Origin: Desulfobacterales bacterium
Lineage (GTDB): Bacteria; Desulfobacterota; Desulfobacteria; Desulfobacterales; Desulfosalsimonadaceae
Length of the DNA stretch: 36,182 bases
Assembly: GCA_018399235.1 (NCBI GenBank)
Contig: JAGYOX010000018.1
Coordinates: 1-36,182, forward strand
Direction: 5' to 3'
Positions 16,956 to 25,809 of the stretch are shown in pieces; position 1 is the first letter of the stretch; each line of letters opens with the position of its first letter. The position numbers were made by a program, and so were the translations under genes. Below the pieces are notes generated by a model. The model was not told the DNA's origin. It searched no databases and was given only the letters and a program-made list of their open reading frames with translations.

Positions 16956-17990
16956 TTAAAAACGGAACCAACCATTATTCTTGTACCAGCCCAGGGTCTC
17001 TTTCATTCCCCTCTCCAGGGTGGGGTATTTAAATTCAAAGCCTGTGGCCTTGAGCTTAGCATTGTCCCATATTTTGTCGCAGTTCACGTAATCCAGGGTT
17101 GCCTTTTCAAGCAGCGGCCTTTGCCCTGTTCGCCGGGCGATAAACTGCGAAACAACGGCCACTGGTTTTGCCACGGCAATCGGGAGATGTAAAAACGGCT
17201 TTTCCGCACCCAAAAGTTCACGATTGACAAGATTGTAGAATTCAGTTGTCGGTATGTGCGTGTCATCGGCAACATTGTATGCTTCCCCGATCATTTCCTC
17301 ATGATCATAAGCATGCAATACCGCCCGGCACATATCCTCAATATGGAGGAAAGCCTCAATTTTATCGCCTTTCCCTAAAATCAATTTCTTTTTCTTGTTG
17401 CGTTCGTCGTAGGCCATCTTAAATACAAGATATAATCCGTATTCGGAGCGGGAACCATAAATGGCGGCAGGCCGGAAGATGGTCGCGGCCAATCCTTTTT
17501 CCTTGATGTATCTGTGGACGTGCTTTTCCCCTTCCCATTTGCTGAGGTTATAGTTGTTCAAGGGCGGTGTTACCTTGGGGGCGTCTTCTTTTACCGGATT
17601 TCCAGGGTTGGAACTGTAACCGTAGACACCTACTGACGATATGTGCATGAACCGTTTCACACCGGCCTTAACCGAGGCATCACAGAGGTTTTCCACGGCC
17701 TTCTCATTAACGGCGAAAATAATATCATCCGGTGTAGAGTAATCATGGATGCCGGCCACATGAATCACGCTCTCAACACCGGAAAGGAGCCGCTCAAGCC
17801 CTTCTCTCCGGGTCAAATCCGATTTTACGAATTCAACCTCAAGCGCTTCAAACATCGCCCCGTAATACCGGCTTGAAACGTCGGTTGCCCTGACCCTGAA
17901 CCCGGCCTTTACCGCTTCGGCAACCATATGATGGCCGGTAAAACCTGCGGCACCGGTAATCAACACGAGACCTTGGTGATTTTTTGTCAT
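16956..17990 (-). CDS. NAD-dependent epimerase/3-beta-hydroxysteroid-dehydrogenase-like protein
   Basis: The 344-residue extended SDR has the Rossmann loop GAAGFTGHHM at residues 13-22 and the catalytic YNLSKWEGE with Tyr and Lys. HISSVGVYG and FRPAAIYG follow the pattern of the 3-beta-HSD/NAD-epimerase family. No sugar-nucleotide genes are nearby; its place between an aldehyde oxidoreductase and a ligase with a lipid-binding domain makes a dehydrogenase acting on a hydrophobic alcohol or sterol-like compound more likely than a sugar epimerase. An AGGAGG ribosome site precedes ATG 17990, which follows the oxidoreductase stop by 16 bases. The substrate is unknown. Confidence 0.83.
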   Translation of the reverse strand: MTKNHQGLVLITGAAGFTGHHMVAEAVKAGFRVRATDVSSRYYGAMFEALEVEFVKSDLTRREGLERLLSGVESVIHVAGIHDYSTPDDIIFAVNEKAVENLCDASVKAGVKRFMHISSVGVYGYSSNPGNPVKEDAPKVTPPLNNYNLSKWEGEKHVHRYIKEKGLAATIFRPAAIYGSRSEYGLYLVFKMAYDERNKKKKLILGKGDKIEAFLHIEDMCRAVLHAYDHEEMIGEAYNVADDTHIPTTEFYNLVNRELLGAEKPFLHLPIAVAKPVAVVSQFIARRTGQRPLLEKATLDYVNCDKIWDNAKLKATGFEFKYPTLERGMKETLGWYKNNGWFRF

Positions 17991-18006
17991 GACGTACCTC
18001 CTGGTA

Positions 18007-19875
18007 CTACTGGTAAGGGATGCCTAATTTATCCATGGTTTTTTCCTTTGGACGCCCGTTTGTATCCCAGCCCCTCAGTCGGTAATATTTCTTTAACATT
18101 CTATCCAGTCTTACCGGCGCCCAGCCTTTCTCGCCCGTCTCTTCGAGTATGCGGCGCGGTAATGTGTCGTCTTTACGGCCAATGCCTTCCCGGCAGTTCA
18201 TATATCTTTCCAGATTAAAAGCCCGCTCACCGACACGATACAGTTCTTTCCTTCCAATTTTATAGCCCAACACGCCGGACAAAAGGGCGCAGTAATCTGA
18301 AATATCGGATGTTGCCACGGCAATGGCGGGCAAATTGCGCATAACAAAGCGAAGAATCGGTTTAGGGGTGTATTTGTAAGCGAAATTTTCTTCCAGAAAA
18401 GGATACTGGGTCTGGAGGCAGAAAATTGAAGAGTTGGTCATTTCCATGATATCTTGCAAAAATTTCACAAAATGGGCTTTGCCTTTCGTGCCATGCGGGC
18501 TCAAATAAGACTTTTCACCGCCGCCCAGGGGGTCGGTTTCAATCGCATGGGTCGATCCGGAAAGATGGGTCGCCCCGCTGTTCGCCGTGGCATATCCCAG
18601 CCCCTGGCCGGTGCACCCCCGGGGATCATAGCCGGCGACCTCCAGTCCTTTGACATGGCAGGCAAAATATTCGCCACCATATTTTTTTGAAAGGCGCCTA
18701 ACGCCGTCAGCCAGCTCATCACCGAGTCCCCTTCGATAGGCGATATCTTCGATGGTTTTTTCTATATTTTCGGCATCACCGAATTTTAGATCGCTTTTCA
18801 GCATCCCTTTTTCCGTCAGCTCCATGGCAAAGCCGATAACGCCACCGGTGCTTATGGAGTCGAGCCCCAGGCGGTTTAACCGATCATTCCAAAATGCGAT
18901 ATCATTGAGATCTCCGATCAACAGGTTCGCGCCCATCAAGGCAATGGTTTCATATTCCGGGGAGACCAGCTCTTTATTTTTATAGTTACCGATTCTGCCG
19001 CATTTGATGGGGCATCCGGGACAACCTTGATTTTTAACCGTGTGTTGATCACGAATTTTTTCCGCGCTGATCCTTTCCATTTTGTCAAATTTTGACTTGT
19101 TGAAATTTCTAACCGGCATGATATGAGCGGACCCGAATGCACGCACATTCTGCGGCGTGCCGAGTTCGCGGAGACGTCTGCCCGTATTGTCATGGGCGAT
19201 AATCTTTTTTTGGGCGACCTTGAGCGCTTTCTTAAACCCATCCGGATCGGCGACGGCGATCTTTCGATTTCCCTTGGCCACAATTCCTTTCAAATTTTTG
19301 GAACCCATTACCGCGCCCATCCCGCATCTGCCGGCAACACGCTTATCCGATGCAATAACGGCAAAACGGACCCGATTTTCTCCGGCAGGGCCGATAACCA
19401 TCCAGTCGCCATCATCCTTGCGCGCCTCCTGAAATTCGTAGGTATCCATTCCCCAAAGGGCGGCGGCATCTTGAATCGACACATCCCCATTATCGATGCG
19501 AATATAAACCGGGCGGTCCGATTTGCCCCTGACCATGATGCCGTCATAACCGGCTTTTTTCAGGCTGATACCGAATTTTCCGCCCACATAAGAGGATGCA
19601 AAGATACCGGTTAGCGGCGATTTACACATGACGGCGAACCTGCCGCCTGCCGGTGAAGGCGTTCCCGCTGTGGGTCCGGTCATTACCACCAGAATATTAT
19701 CGGGTGACAGGGGATCGATTCCAGGCCTTATGTTGTCGTACAGAAGCTTCAAGGCCAGCCCCTTTCCACCGAGATACTCTCTGCGAACACTCTGAGAAAG
19801 CGGGATCGCGATGCTCTTTCCGGATGACAGATTGATGTCTAAGACCTTGTTGTTTACGGCTTTTATTGTTTCCAT
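18007..19875 (-). CDS. Aldehyde:ferredoxin oxidoreductase (tungstopterin)
   Basis: The 622-residue enzyme oxidises an aldehyde to a carboxylic acid with ferredoxin, or the reverse at low potential, using a bis-pterin tungsten cofactor. Cluster ligands are visible: Cys285, Cys288 and Cys292 in CPGCPIKC, and a fourth at Cys486 in NSSIFC. Pterin-binding blocks include GPTAGTPSPAGGRF near 67-80 and EVAGYDPRGCTGQGLGYAT near 412-430. Length and order are as in the AOR family. The start is ATG 19875, five bases after the TetR stop. In this operon it fits oxidation of an aldehyde before CoA activation. The operon at 22001-26142 contains molybdopterin-type genes and may relate to its cofactor. Confidence 0.93.
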   Translation of the reverse strand: METIKAVNNKVLDINLSSGKSIAIPLSQSVRREYLGGKGLALKLLYDNIRPGIDPLSPDNILVVMTGPTAGTPSPAGGRFAVMCKSPLTGIFASSYVGGKFGISLKKAGYDGIMVRGKSDRPVYIRIDNGDVSIQDAAALWGMDTYEFQEARKDDGDWMVIGPAGENRVRFAVIASDKRVAGRCGMGAVMGSKNLKGIVAKGNRKIAVADPDGFKKALKVAQKKIIAHDNTGRRLRELGTPQNVRAFGSAHIMPVRNFNKSKFDKMERISAEKIRDQHTVKNQGCPGCPIKCGRIGNYKNKELVSPEYETIALMGANLLIGDLNDIAFWNDRLNRLGLDSISTGGVIGFAMELTEKGMLKSDLKFGDAENIEKTIEDIAYRRGLGDELADGVRRLSKKYGGEYFACHVKGLEVAGYDPRGCTGQGLGYATANSGATHLSGSTHAIETDPLGGGEKSYLSPHGTKGKAHFVKFLQDIMEMTNSSIFCLQTQYPFLEENFAYKYTPKPILRFVMRNLPAIAVATSDISDYCALLSGVLGYKIGRKELYRVGERAFNLERYMNCREGIGRKDDTLPRRILEETGEKGWAPVRLDRMLKKYYRLRGWDTNGRPKEKTMDKLGIPYQ

Positions 19876-19880
19876 GGCAT

Positions 19881-20603
19881 TTATCCACTGTTATTTGGGT
19901 TGTCGTTCGATTCCGACGGATCGGTTCTTACCGGCAAACCTCTAACCTGGATATTGAGTTCAACCGGGTTGGTGTCCGGTTTTTTTTCGACTGCCCGCAT
20001 CACCATGTCAAAAATAGTATCCCTTTGCCGGGCAATGCTTTCCGGTCTGCCGACAAGCAGCCACTGCGTGGTTAGATGCTCAATAAATCCTAAAACCATG
20101 TTTCGCACCAAATAGGGGTCCAGGTCATCCCGGAAAACTCCTTCATGGACACCCTCTTTATACACATCCGCAACAGTTCTCGCCGCTTCCCTGACGACCT
20201 GGTAGGCTTCTGATTTTAAAAAGTTCCGGCTGCCCTTGAGGGTCAGCAGCGCAACGGCGGTGTATAAGCGATTATTTTCATAAAATTCAAGATAGGCCTG
20301 AATGATGAGCCGCATCCGTTCCCTGGCGCCATGAACATAAGGGGCGATTGTCATCATTCGATCAAGCTCCCGCTGGGTATAAAGCTTGGAGATGGAAAAC
20401 AGGACTTCTTCCTTTGAGGAGAAATATTCATAAAAAGTCGCTTCTGAAATATTGGCCGCCTGGCTCATTGCTGAGAGCGTCGTTTCTTCAAACCCCTTTT
20501 CTCCAAAAACCTTAAGGGCGCCTTCAATGATATTAACCTCCTTTTCCCGGTACCTTTTTGTGGCCTTTTTAAAAGAGCGGTTATTCGATTTCTTCTTTTC
20601 CAC
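19881..20603 (-). CDS. TetR-family transcriptional regulator
   Basis: The 240-residue regulator has an N-terminal helix-turn-helix (residues about 22-68) with EGALKVFGEKGFEETTLSA, ISEATFYEYFSSKEEVL and a basic extension before it. The C-terminal half is the ligand-binding dimerisation domain. It probably represses its own operon and possibly the divergent enoyl-CoA hydratase gene, with an acyl-CoA or related metabolite as inducer, as in FadR-type TetR proteins. The start is GTG 20603 with a GGAGGG ribosome site. The C-terminal tail (VELNIQVRGLP, then NDNPNNSG) is unusual. It is the first gene of the minus-strand operon. A perfect palindrome at 20778-20794 is its likely operator. Confidence 0.9.
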   Translation of the reverse strand: MEKKKSNNRSFKKATKRYREKEVNIIEGALKVFGEKGFEETTLSAMSQAANISEATFYEYFSSKEEVLFSISKLYTQRELDRMMTIAPYVHGARERMRLIIQAYLEFYENNRLYTAVALLTLKGSRNFLKSEAYQVVREAARTVADVYKEGVHEGVFRDDLDPYLVRNMVLGFIEHLTTQWLLVGRPESIARQRDTIFDMVMRAVEKKPDTNPVELNIQVRGLPVRTDPSESNDNPNNSG

Positions 20604-20777
20604 TTATCCCTCCGTGATTGTCAATTTCATCGAGTGCCAATTTCTTCGCATCTACTTCTTCAGATAATGCATCGCAGAGAAGGCTGTCGCCCGACATTAT
20701 TTTCCTTGTATCTGCGGCAAATTTGAAAATCGCTCAATTTAGATGTTTTTTTCTTGTTTATTTTGAAATTACTTAAA

Positions 20778-20794
20778 TGACATCATAGATGTCA
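20778..20794. promoter_or_regulatory. Candidate TetR operator (7-3-7 perfect palindrome)
   Basis: TGACATC, then ATA, then GATGTCA is a perfect inverted repeat in the divergent gap. On the minus strand its right arm overlaps a TTGACA (20795 to 20790) that can serve as -35 for the TetR operon, with a partial -10 about 16-17 bases further. A repressor bound here would block that promoter, fitting autoregulation. Binding by this TetR is inference. Confidence 0.55.
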
Positions 20795-20898
20795 ATAAAA
20801 AAATTTATATTGGTTTTGAAAAAATTCTATTTTATATATAGATACTATAAAAATAATATAATTTATATACTATTTATATTTTTTTTAAAATTTAAATA

Positions 20899-20928
20899 TT
20901 GACCTATTTAATTATTCGCCCATATAAT
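20899..20928 (+). promoter_or_regulatory. Sigma-70-type promoter for the enoyl-CoA hydratase gene
   Basis: TTGACC at 20899-20904 and TATAAT at 20923-20928 are separated by 18 bases. Transcription would start near 20935, giving a leader of about 100 bases before the ATG at 21037. The -10 is a perfect consensus and the -35 has five of six matches. Confidence 0.6.
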
Positions 20929-21036
20929 AGGGTTATAGTTTAGCATTGAACCTATGAATAAAACATTGACAATTATTCCAGCAGGTTCGGTTTATGCCGG
21001 GTGGAATGCTTGAATTCCGAACAAAAGGAGAAAAGA

Positions 21037-21831
21037 ATGGAGTTATCGGTATTAACATATGAAATCATAGATAATGTTGCCGTTATAGAAATGAATAATC
21101 CCCCGGTGAACGCCTTAACACCCGCATTTCTTAACGATTTCAATCAGGTACTGGGGAATCTCAAAGGTGATAACAAATCCAGGGCCGTTCTCTTGGCCAG
21201 CGCATGCCAAGGTTTTTTTTCAACGGGTGACGATGTTAACGAATTAAAAGAGATTGATGAGCATATGATCTCGCTTTTACCCAAAGTTCATGAATTGATG
21301 AACGATCTTGAAACCTTGCCGCTTCCTACAGTTGCTGCAATAAATGGGCATGCACTGGGTGGCGGCCTTGAATTGGCGCTTGTGTGTGATTTTCGGTTTA
21401 TGGGAAAGGATTCAGGTAGAATTGGACTTCCCGAAGTCAGGCTTGGCATGATTCCGGCTTTCGGGGGCACCCAGCGCCTGCCAATGATTATCGGCAAAAC
21501 AAAGGCTGTTGAGATGATGTTTAAAGGGCTGGCGATTACGCCCGAAGAGGCGAAACAAATCGGTTTGATCAACGATATCTTTCCCCAACAAGACTTGAAT
21601 GAAAGGTGTCTTGATTATACAAAACGACTCGCCCGGCAGGCTACCGGCGCCATCGCCAGAATCAAGTCTTGCGTGAATACAGGTCTATATGAAGGCTTGG
21701 AAAAAGGACTGGCCAGGGAAATGACGGCATTTAGGGAAAATATTTTCTCTCCCGATGTCAAAGAGGGAATTGACGCTTTTTTAAGCGGTCGAAAGCCAGC
21801 GTTCACTGAAGAAGGACCAGACAGCGCTTAA
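21037..21831 (+). CDS. Enoyl-CoA hydratase/isomerase (crotonase family)
   Basis: The 264-residue crotonase-fold enzyme should hydrate a trans-2-enoyl-CoA. Both catalytic Glu positions of the hydratases are present: Glu133 in GLPEVRLG and Glu159 in KAVEMMFKG. The oxyanion-hole regions FFSTGDDVNEL near 60-70 and GHALGGGLELAL near 104-115 are intact. ATG 21037 follows AAAGGAGAAAAGA; upstream in-frame GTG 21001 has no such site. It is transcribed away from the TetR operon and probably belongs to the same regulon, supplying the hydration step of beta-oxidation for the acyl-CoA made there. The gene is followed by a 169-base gap. Isomerase activity is an alternative. Confidence 0.9.
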   Translation: MELSVLTYEIIDNVAVIEMNNPPVNALTPAFLNDFNQVLGNLKGDNKSRAVLLASACQGFFSTGDDVNELKEIDEHMISLLPKVHELMNDLETLPLPTVAAINGHALGGGLELALVCDFRFMGKDSGRIGLPEVRLGMIPAFGGTQRLPMIIGKTKAVEMMFKGLAITPEEAKQIGLINDIFPQQDLNERCLDYTKRLARQATGAIARIKSCVNTGLYEGLEKGLAREMTAFRENIFSPDVKEGIDAFLSGRKPAFTEEGPDSA

Positions 21832-22000
21832 TTTCTGCGTCACGCAAAATAAATTAATAATATTATTCTCTCCCAGAATTCACTCTGGCTATCAAACCGT
21901 ATGCAAAACGATCAAAAAAATCCCGAAAACTATAGGGTTGCTTTTTCAGATAATCTCTTGCAAAAATTAAATTTTCGGTTAAAGAAGCCTCGAGGAAACC

Positions 22001-22948
22001 ATGTCGGCATTTGATTTACTCCAAAAAACCGAGCTTAAAATTAGCCCTGTTTATTTAGCCAGCGCAAATCTTACGGATATCGCCGCTGCAGCGGCAAAAA
22101 TTCTCGGATTGCCAAAGGAAGAGGTCCTGGTGGTGGATTATCAGAACGGGACGCTCGTGCTGGATATTTTAAACAGCTGCGTGAACGCCTATAAAATCGT
22201 GGGGAAAAAAACGGCGCTTCTGGAAAGCCTGGCCGCGTTGCCAGGGGTTTCGGTTAAAAATAACACGCATATTTATTCGAACGGTATGCTGGGATGGATC
22301 GCCCTGGATGAAACGGCGGCAACTCAAGGGCTTAGAAAGAGCGAGGAAATGATTTCATTAATCCGCCAAAATATCGCAAAACGCGTGGCGGTATTTTCCT
22401 CTGGGACCGAGGTGGAAAGAAACGAAATTGAAGATACCAATACCCCGACCATCAAGGACCGTCTTGAAGCACAAGGCTACAAGGTGTTCAAGGCCGGCGT
22501 GCTGCCTGACGATAAGATTCTGATTGCCACAAAATTAAGGGAAACTGCCGAAACGGGCGGTTATGGCGTTATCATAACCACCGGCGGCGTAGGGGCTGAA
22601 CAAAAGGATCAAACCGTAGAGGCCATCCAAGCCATCGATCCAGACGCGGCAACCCCTTACATCTGCCGATTTAAAATCGGCACCGGCCGGCATGTAAAGG
22701 ACGGCGTCAAAATTGCCGTAGGCCAATATAGCGATACAATTGTTATTGCCCTGCCTGGCCCCAACGATGAAGTCGTCACAAGCCTTGGGCCGATCATAGA
22801 AGGCCTGAAAGGCGGCGCCCGAAAGCATGAGCTGGCGAAAACCGTTGCCGAAAATCTACGGCAGATACTGCGACGCAAAATGCAAAATCGTGAAGGGAAA
22901 AGTTTTCATGAGAGTTGTCAATTACATTTCCCAAGTCGACGAGACTAA
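22001..22948 (+). CDS. Molybdopterin-binding-domain (MoCF/CinA-like) protein
   Basis: The 315-residue protein has an N-terminal region of about 125 residues of unknown type and a C-terminal MogA/MoeA/CinA-like fold. The latter shows VAVFSSGTEVERNEIEDTN, then ITTGGVGAEQKDQTVEAI at residues 192-209, and ALPGPNDEV. These are the molybdopterin-binding signatures. Its role could be handling molybdopterin or a related nucleotide cofactor; CinA-type pyrophosphatases share the fold. The start ATG 22001 has a GAGG five bases upstream. It overlaps the ferredoxin gene by 41 bases, so the genes are likely coupled. Neighbours (ferredoxin, ModD-like protein, MOT1-type transporter) point to molybdenum or tungsten metabolism. 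Confidence 0.82.
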   Translation: MSAFDLLQKTELKISPVYLASANLTDIAAAAAKILGLPKEEVLVVDYQNGTLVLDILNSCVNAYKIVGKKTALLESLAALPGVSVKNNTHIYSNGMLGWIALDETAATQGLRKSEEMISLIRQNIAKRVAVFSSGTEVERNEIEDTNTPTIKDRLEAQGYKVFKAGVLPDDKILIATKLRETAETGGYGVIITTGGVGAEQKDQTVEAIQAIDPDAATPYICRFKIGTGRHVKDGVKIAVGQYSDTIVIALPGPNDEVVTSLGPIIEGLKGGARKHELAKTVAENLRQILRRKMQNREGKSFHESCQLHFPSRRD

Positions 22949-23483
22949 ATGCACGGGCTGCAAACGCTGCGAGATCGTCTGCCCGCCCGCCGCAATCAAG
23001 GTTATAAACAAGGTTGCAACAGTGGACAGCGAAAAATGTCTGGCCTGCAATAAATGCTGGCACGTGTGCCCTGAAGATGCGGTTTCCATAGTGCCTCGCG
23101 AAACGGAATTGATCGTGGGCGTCGACTTTGAGGAGGTGGATGCCGAGGCCATTGAAGCCCTCTGCCGAAAAGCCCACTTCTTTCCGGAGCAATTCGTCTG
23201 TGCCTGTACCCTGACCCTTGCCAAGGAAGTAGCCGCCGCCATTATCAAGGGCGCCAAGACCCCGGAAGCGGTTACCGCCATGACGGGCGTCCGGTCGGGC
23301 TGCGCCATATATTGCATGGGGCCGATCCTTCGGATGTTAAAAGCGCACGGCATCAAAATCGAAGCCCCGGACACGCATCGCTGGTATGACCTTTCCCTGT
23401 CACTTTGGGATGTCCCAACTGCTGTTGCGGAAAAGCATCCAGAGTACTATTTAAAGGACGATCAAACCGAGTTCAATGAATAG
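22908..23483 (+). CDS. 2[4Fe-4S] ferredoxin with a BFD-like [2Fe-2S] C-terminal domain
   Basis: The 191-residue protein has two ferredoxin motifs, CTGCKRCEIVCP and CLACNKCWHVCP, in its first 60 residues. The second half carries CACTLTLAKEVAAAI and, about 30 residues later, GVRSGCAIYC. That pattern resembles the BFD-like [2Fe-2S] fold, although the second pair is Cys-X3-Cys rather than Cys-X2-Cys. It would pass electrons in the cytoplasm, probably to or from the product of the next gene. ATG 22908 has a GAAGGGA ribosome site; the frame is open further upstream but inside the previous gene. The partner is unknown. Confidence 0.85.
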   Translation: MRVVNYISQVDETKCTGCKRCEIVCPPAAIKVINKVATVDSEKCLACNKCWHVCPEDAVSIVPRETELIVGVDFEEVDAEAIEALCRKAHFFPEQFVCACTLTLAKEVAAAIIKGAKTPEAVTAMTGVRSGCAIYCMGPILRMLKAHGIKIEAPDTHRWYDLSLSLWDVPTAVAEKHPEYYLKDDQTEFNE

Positions 23484-23501
23484 AAAGCGAGAAAAGCCGC
23501 C

Positions 23502-24923
23502 ATGAAACTATCCCCCGCTATTTCTCAGTACGTCATGCCTTCAGAGCACTGCCCGGCGCCCGAAGTGAGGGCTGCTGACCTTCCGGACATCTCAGCGGTT
23601 AAAATAACCGACCTGTTTCCAGAGATCCCCAAGGGATACCTTCATAATGAGGGCATCGATTTTATCCGTCAAGCTACCGAAGAGGCCCTTTCCAGGGTGG
23701 ACATGCGCATGATCAAGCCGGAACATTCCGTTAATATCCTTTGCTCCGAGCATGGCTTTTACCTCCTTGAAGGCATGCACTACCTGGAGATGCTGAAGGC
23801 CATAAAAGACGTTGTTTTTGAGCGAACCGGATGCCGGCGAATAACCCTCAAGCTGGCCGCGGGCATGGGATATCGCGAGTCCAACGAAATCATTTCGCAG
23901 TTCAATCTCAAGGACCATTTCAACGGCCGTGTCCGACCCATCTGCGCTTTTGACAGGGGGATTCCCATTGAAACTGAAATCGGCACCTTATACGGCCTCG
24001 CCGGCGCCTATGACGCGGACTGGATCATTCATGCCGGCCATGATGAACCCCGGGATTTATACTTCTACCGGATGATCGACCGGCTATTAAAAGCCTTTGT
24101 TATGTCCTACGCCCGGTTTGAGACCCGGTCGGTCTATCACGGCAATTTTGGCAACCGCAGCTGTGCCTTCCTCCAGCGGGCTATGTTCGATGCCCCCTTT
24201 GTCCAGGAAAAATTCACCTTTGGCTGCTTCTTGAGGCTAACCCCGGCCGGCGTTACCGGTGTGGCCGCATCAAACAACCTCTATCGCCTGGGAGAGGAAA
24301 TTACAGTGGATCTTTTGCGAGACTACGGGAAAATGCTGCGCTTGTTCGCCGAAATCGATGACTGCATTGCGATCCTCGATGGCGGTCGTTATGGATACTA
24401 TCTTCATGCCGGCGGCATCGTTTTCGGCTGTCTTGAAAACGTCAGATACGATGCCTTTGACCTTTCCCAGCCGGCCGCCCTTGCCTATTTCGACCTCCTC
24501 GGGCGAATGGCCAAGGGCGAAAATGAAAAGATGGAACACATCATGTTTGTGAACCCCGCATTAAAGGCTGTTGTCATTAACCAGGCATGGCCGGGCATCC
24601 CCATGGCGGGACTGCCCCTGGAAATTCCGACATTCGTCGTTGGCGAAAAAATGATTGAGATCACTCGAATGGACGCGGCCAATCCGTCGTTTATGGACCT
24701 TTCAGAGCCTGCAGAAGATCTTCCCCAGGCCATGGCAATGGCCAAAGAAGCGGCGGGCACGGACAAGGTGCTGGTTTTTGATGGAAGCTTCGGTTACATA
24801 AACCTGAGTGCGCCGCTTGCCGAAACGCTTTTCCAAAAGGCGCCCGGCGTCAAAGAACAGGTTGAGAAAAAATTCCTGCCGCTGTGGCTCAAACAGCGGG
24901 GCATTGATCCAGCCCAGATTTAA
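23502..24923 (+). CDS. Conserved protein of unknown function, faintly LarA (lactate racemase)-like
   Basis: The 473-residue soluble protein is a clear gene by length, codon use and position, but I do not recognise it with certainty. The middle (about residues 75-215) runs INILCSEHG, RRITLKLAAGMGYRESNEI, GTLYGLAGAYDADWIIHAGHDEPRDLY. This order of an ATG-like Gly loop, a partner-address motif and an ADWII-GHDEP segment resembles the N-terminal domain of LarA (DUF2088), the nickel-pincer racemase, but no convincing LarA C-terminal domain follows. There is no signal peptide or membrane segment. It sits between a ferredoxin gene, 18 bases upstream, and a ModD/NadC-like gene. A redox or isomerase function tied to a nucleotide cofactor is speculation. 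Confidence 0.85.
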   Translation: MKLSPAISQYVMPSEHCPAPEVRAADLPDISAVKITDLFPEIPKGYLHNEGIDFIRQATEEALSRVDMRMIKPEHSVNILCSEHGFYLLEGMHYLEMLKAIKDVVFERTGCRRITLKLAAGMGYRESNEIISQFNLKDHFNGRVRPICAFDRGIPIETEIGTLYGLAGAYDADWIIHAGHDEPRDLYFYRMIDRLLKAFVMSYARFETRSVYHGNFGNRSCAFLQRAMFDAPFVQEKFTFGCFLRLTPAGVTGVAASNNLYRLGEEITVDLLRDYGKMLRLFAEIDDCIAILDGGRYGYYLHAGGIVFGCLENVRYDAFDLSQPAALAYFDLLGRMAKGENEKMEHIMFVNPALKAVVINQAWPGIPMAGLPLEIPTFVVGEKMIEITRMDAANPSFMDLSEPAEDLPQAMAMAKEAAGTDKVLVFDGSFGYINLSAPLAETLFQKAPGVKEQVEKKFLPLWLKQRGIDPAQI

Positions 24924-25008
24924 CGGCTGGGAAAAAATAAACTTTTTGATATCATCTTCATCTAACCCCTTGAATAGGCCGGGATGAGAGTATAGTTGAG
25001 GCCTCACC

Positions 25009-25809
25009 ATGGCAGACATCCGGGACGAAATATTTAAGGAAGCCATCAGCAGAACGGTCACTGCAAAAATTTTCGCCGAAGCCTCCGGCATCCTGGCCGG
25101 CACCGTTCCCGCCCTGAAAACTGCCGAAAATCTGGGTTTGACCATTCTTCACTGGCTTGAAGAGGGGGTCCCATTAACTGCCGGAGATCAGATTTCCCTT
25201 TTTAAAGGGTCGCCAAAGCGGATTGCCATGGCTGAAGAGGTCTTGATGGGGCTTATGGGCAAACCCTCAGGCATTGCCACAGCAGCAAAACGATTCGTGG
25301 ATAAAGCCCGCGGCCGCCCCAAAATCGTCAGCGGCTCCTGGAAAAAAATGCCCATATACCTGAAAGACACCATACGCGAAGCTGTTGCCGCCGGTGGTGC
25401 CGCCATTCGAATAAGCGATGCCCCCTTTGTTTATCTGGACAAAAACTACATTAAAATGCTCGGGGGAATCCGTGCAAGCCTTTCGGCCACACTAAGCTTA
25501 AACGATCGCAAACGCGTCATACAGGTTCACGGCCATTTTCAAGACATCGCCGCGGAGGCCTGTGAAGCGGCGGAAAACAAGGCGGATATTATTTTCGTTG
25601 ATACCGGCAAGATCCGAGATGTGGAGACCGTAATCCGGGTTTTAAACGAAAAAAAGTTGCGTCAGCAGGTACAAATTGCATTTGCCGGCGGTATCCGCCT
25701 GATAGACCTTGACCGGCTGAAGTCCCTTGATATCGATATTCTGGATGTCGGCCGCGCGATTGTCGATGCGCCGCTGCTTGATATGAGAATGGAAGTGGAG
25801 ATTAATTAA
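25009..25809 (+). CDS. ModD/NadC-type (quinolinate phosphoribosyltransferase-like) protein
   Basis: The 266-residue protein matches the quinolinate phosphoribosyltransferase family and, within it, ModD, a paralogue often encoded with molybdate transporters. Signals are GDQISLFKGSPKRIAMAEEVLMG near residues 55-77, SGIATAAKRFVDKAR, HGHF, and the C-terminal DTGKIRDVETVIRVL and AFAGGIRLIDL. True NadC carries Arg and Lys clusters in a GGG.NHR motif that I do not find intact here, as expected for ModD. The exact reaction of ModD is unknown. The start has a GAGG ribosome site. Its stop overlaps the next start (TAATG). Next to a MOT1-type gene, molybdenum or tungsten handling is likely. Confidence 0.8.
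   Translation: MADIRDEIFKEAISRTVTAKIFAEASGILAGTVPALKTAENLGLTILHWLEEGVPLTAGDQISLFKGSPKRIAMAEEVLMGLMGKPSGIATAAKRFVDKARGRPKIVSGSWKKMPIYLKDTIREAVAAGGAAIRISDAPFVYLDKNYIKMLGGIRASLSATLSLNDRKRVIQVHGHFQDIAAEACEAAENKADIIFVDTGKIRDVETVIRVLNEKKLRQQVQIAFAGGIRLIDLDRLKSLDIDILDVGRAIVDAPLLDMRMEVEIN

Larger units (their letters stand above)
20604..21036. other. Divergent promoter region between the TetR operon and the enoyl-CoA hydratase gene
   Basis: This 433-base gap is very AT-rich from about 20740 to 20930 and contains no gene. It holds a palindromic operator candidate at 20778-20794, a minus-strand -35 TTGACA at 20795-20790 and a plus-strand sigma-70 pair at 20899-20928. No further structure was found. 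Confidence 0.6.

Noticed and set aside
20966-20994. A second TTGACA (20966) as promoter of the enoyl-CoA hydratase gene
   Set aside because: At 17 bases the -10 would be GGTTTA; the pair at 20899-20928 is much better.
21901-22014. A 37-codon frame starting MQNDQKNPENYR before the MoCF-like gene
   Set aside because: No ribosome site, no recognised family, and it runs into the next gene; chance is likely, though a leader peptide is not excluded.
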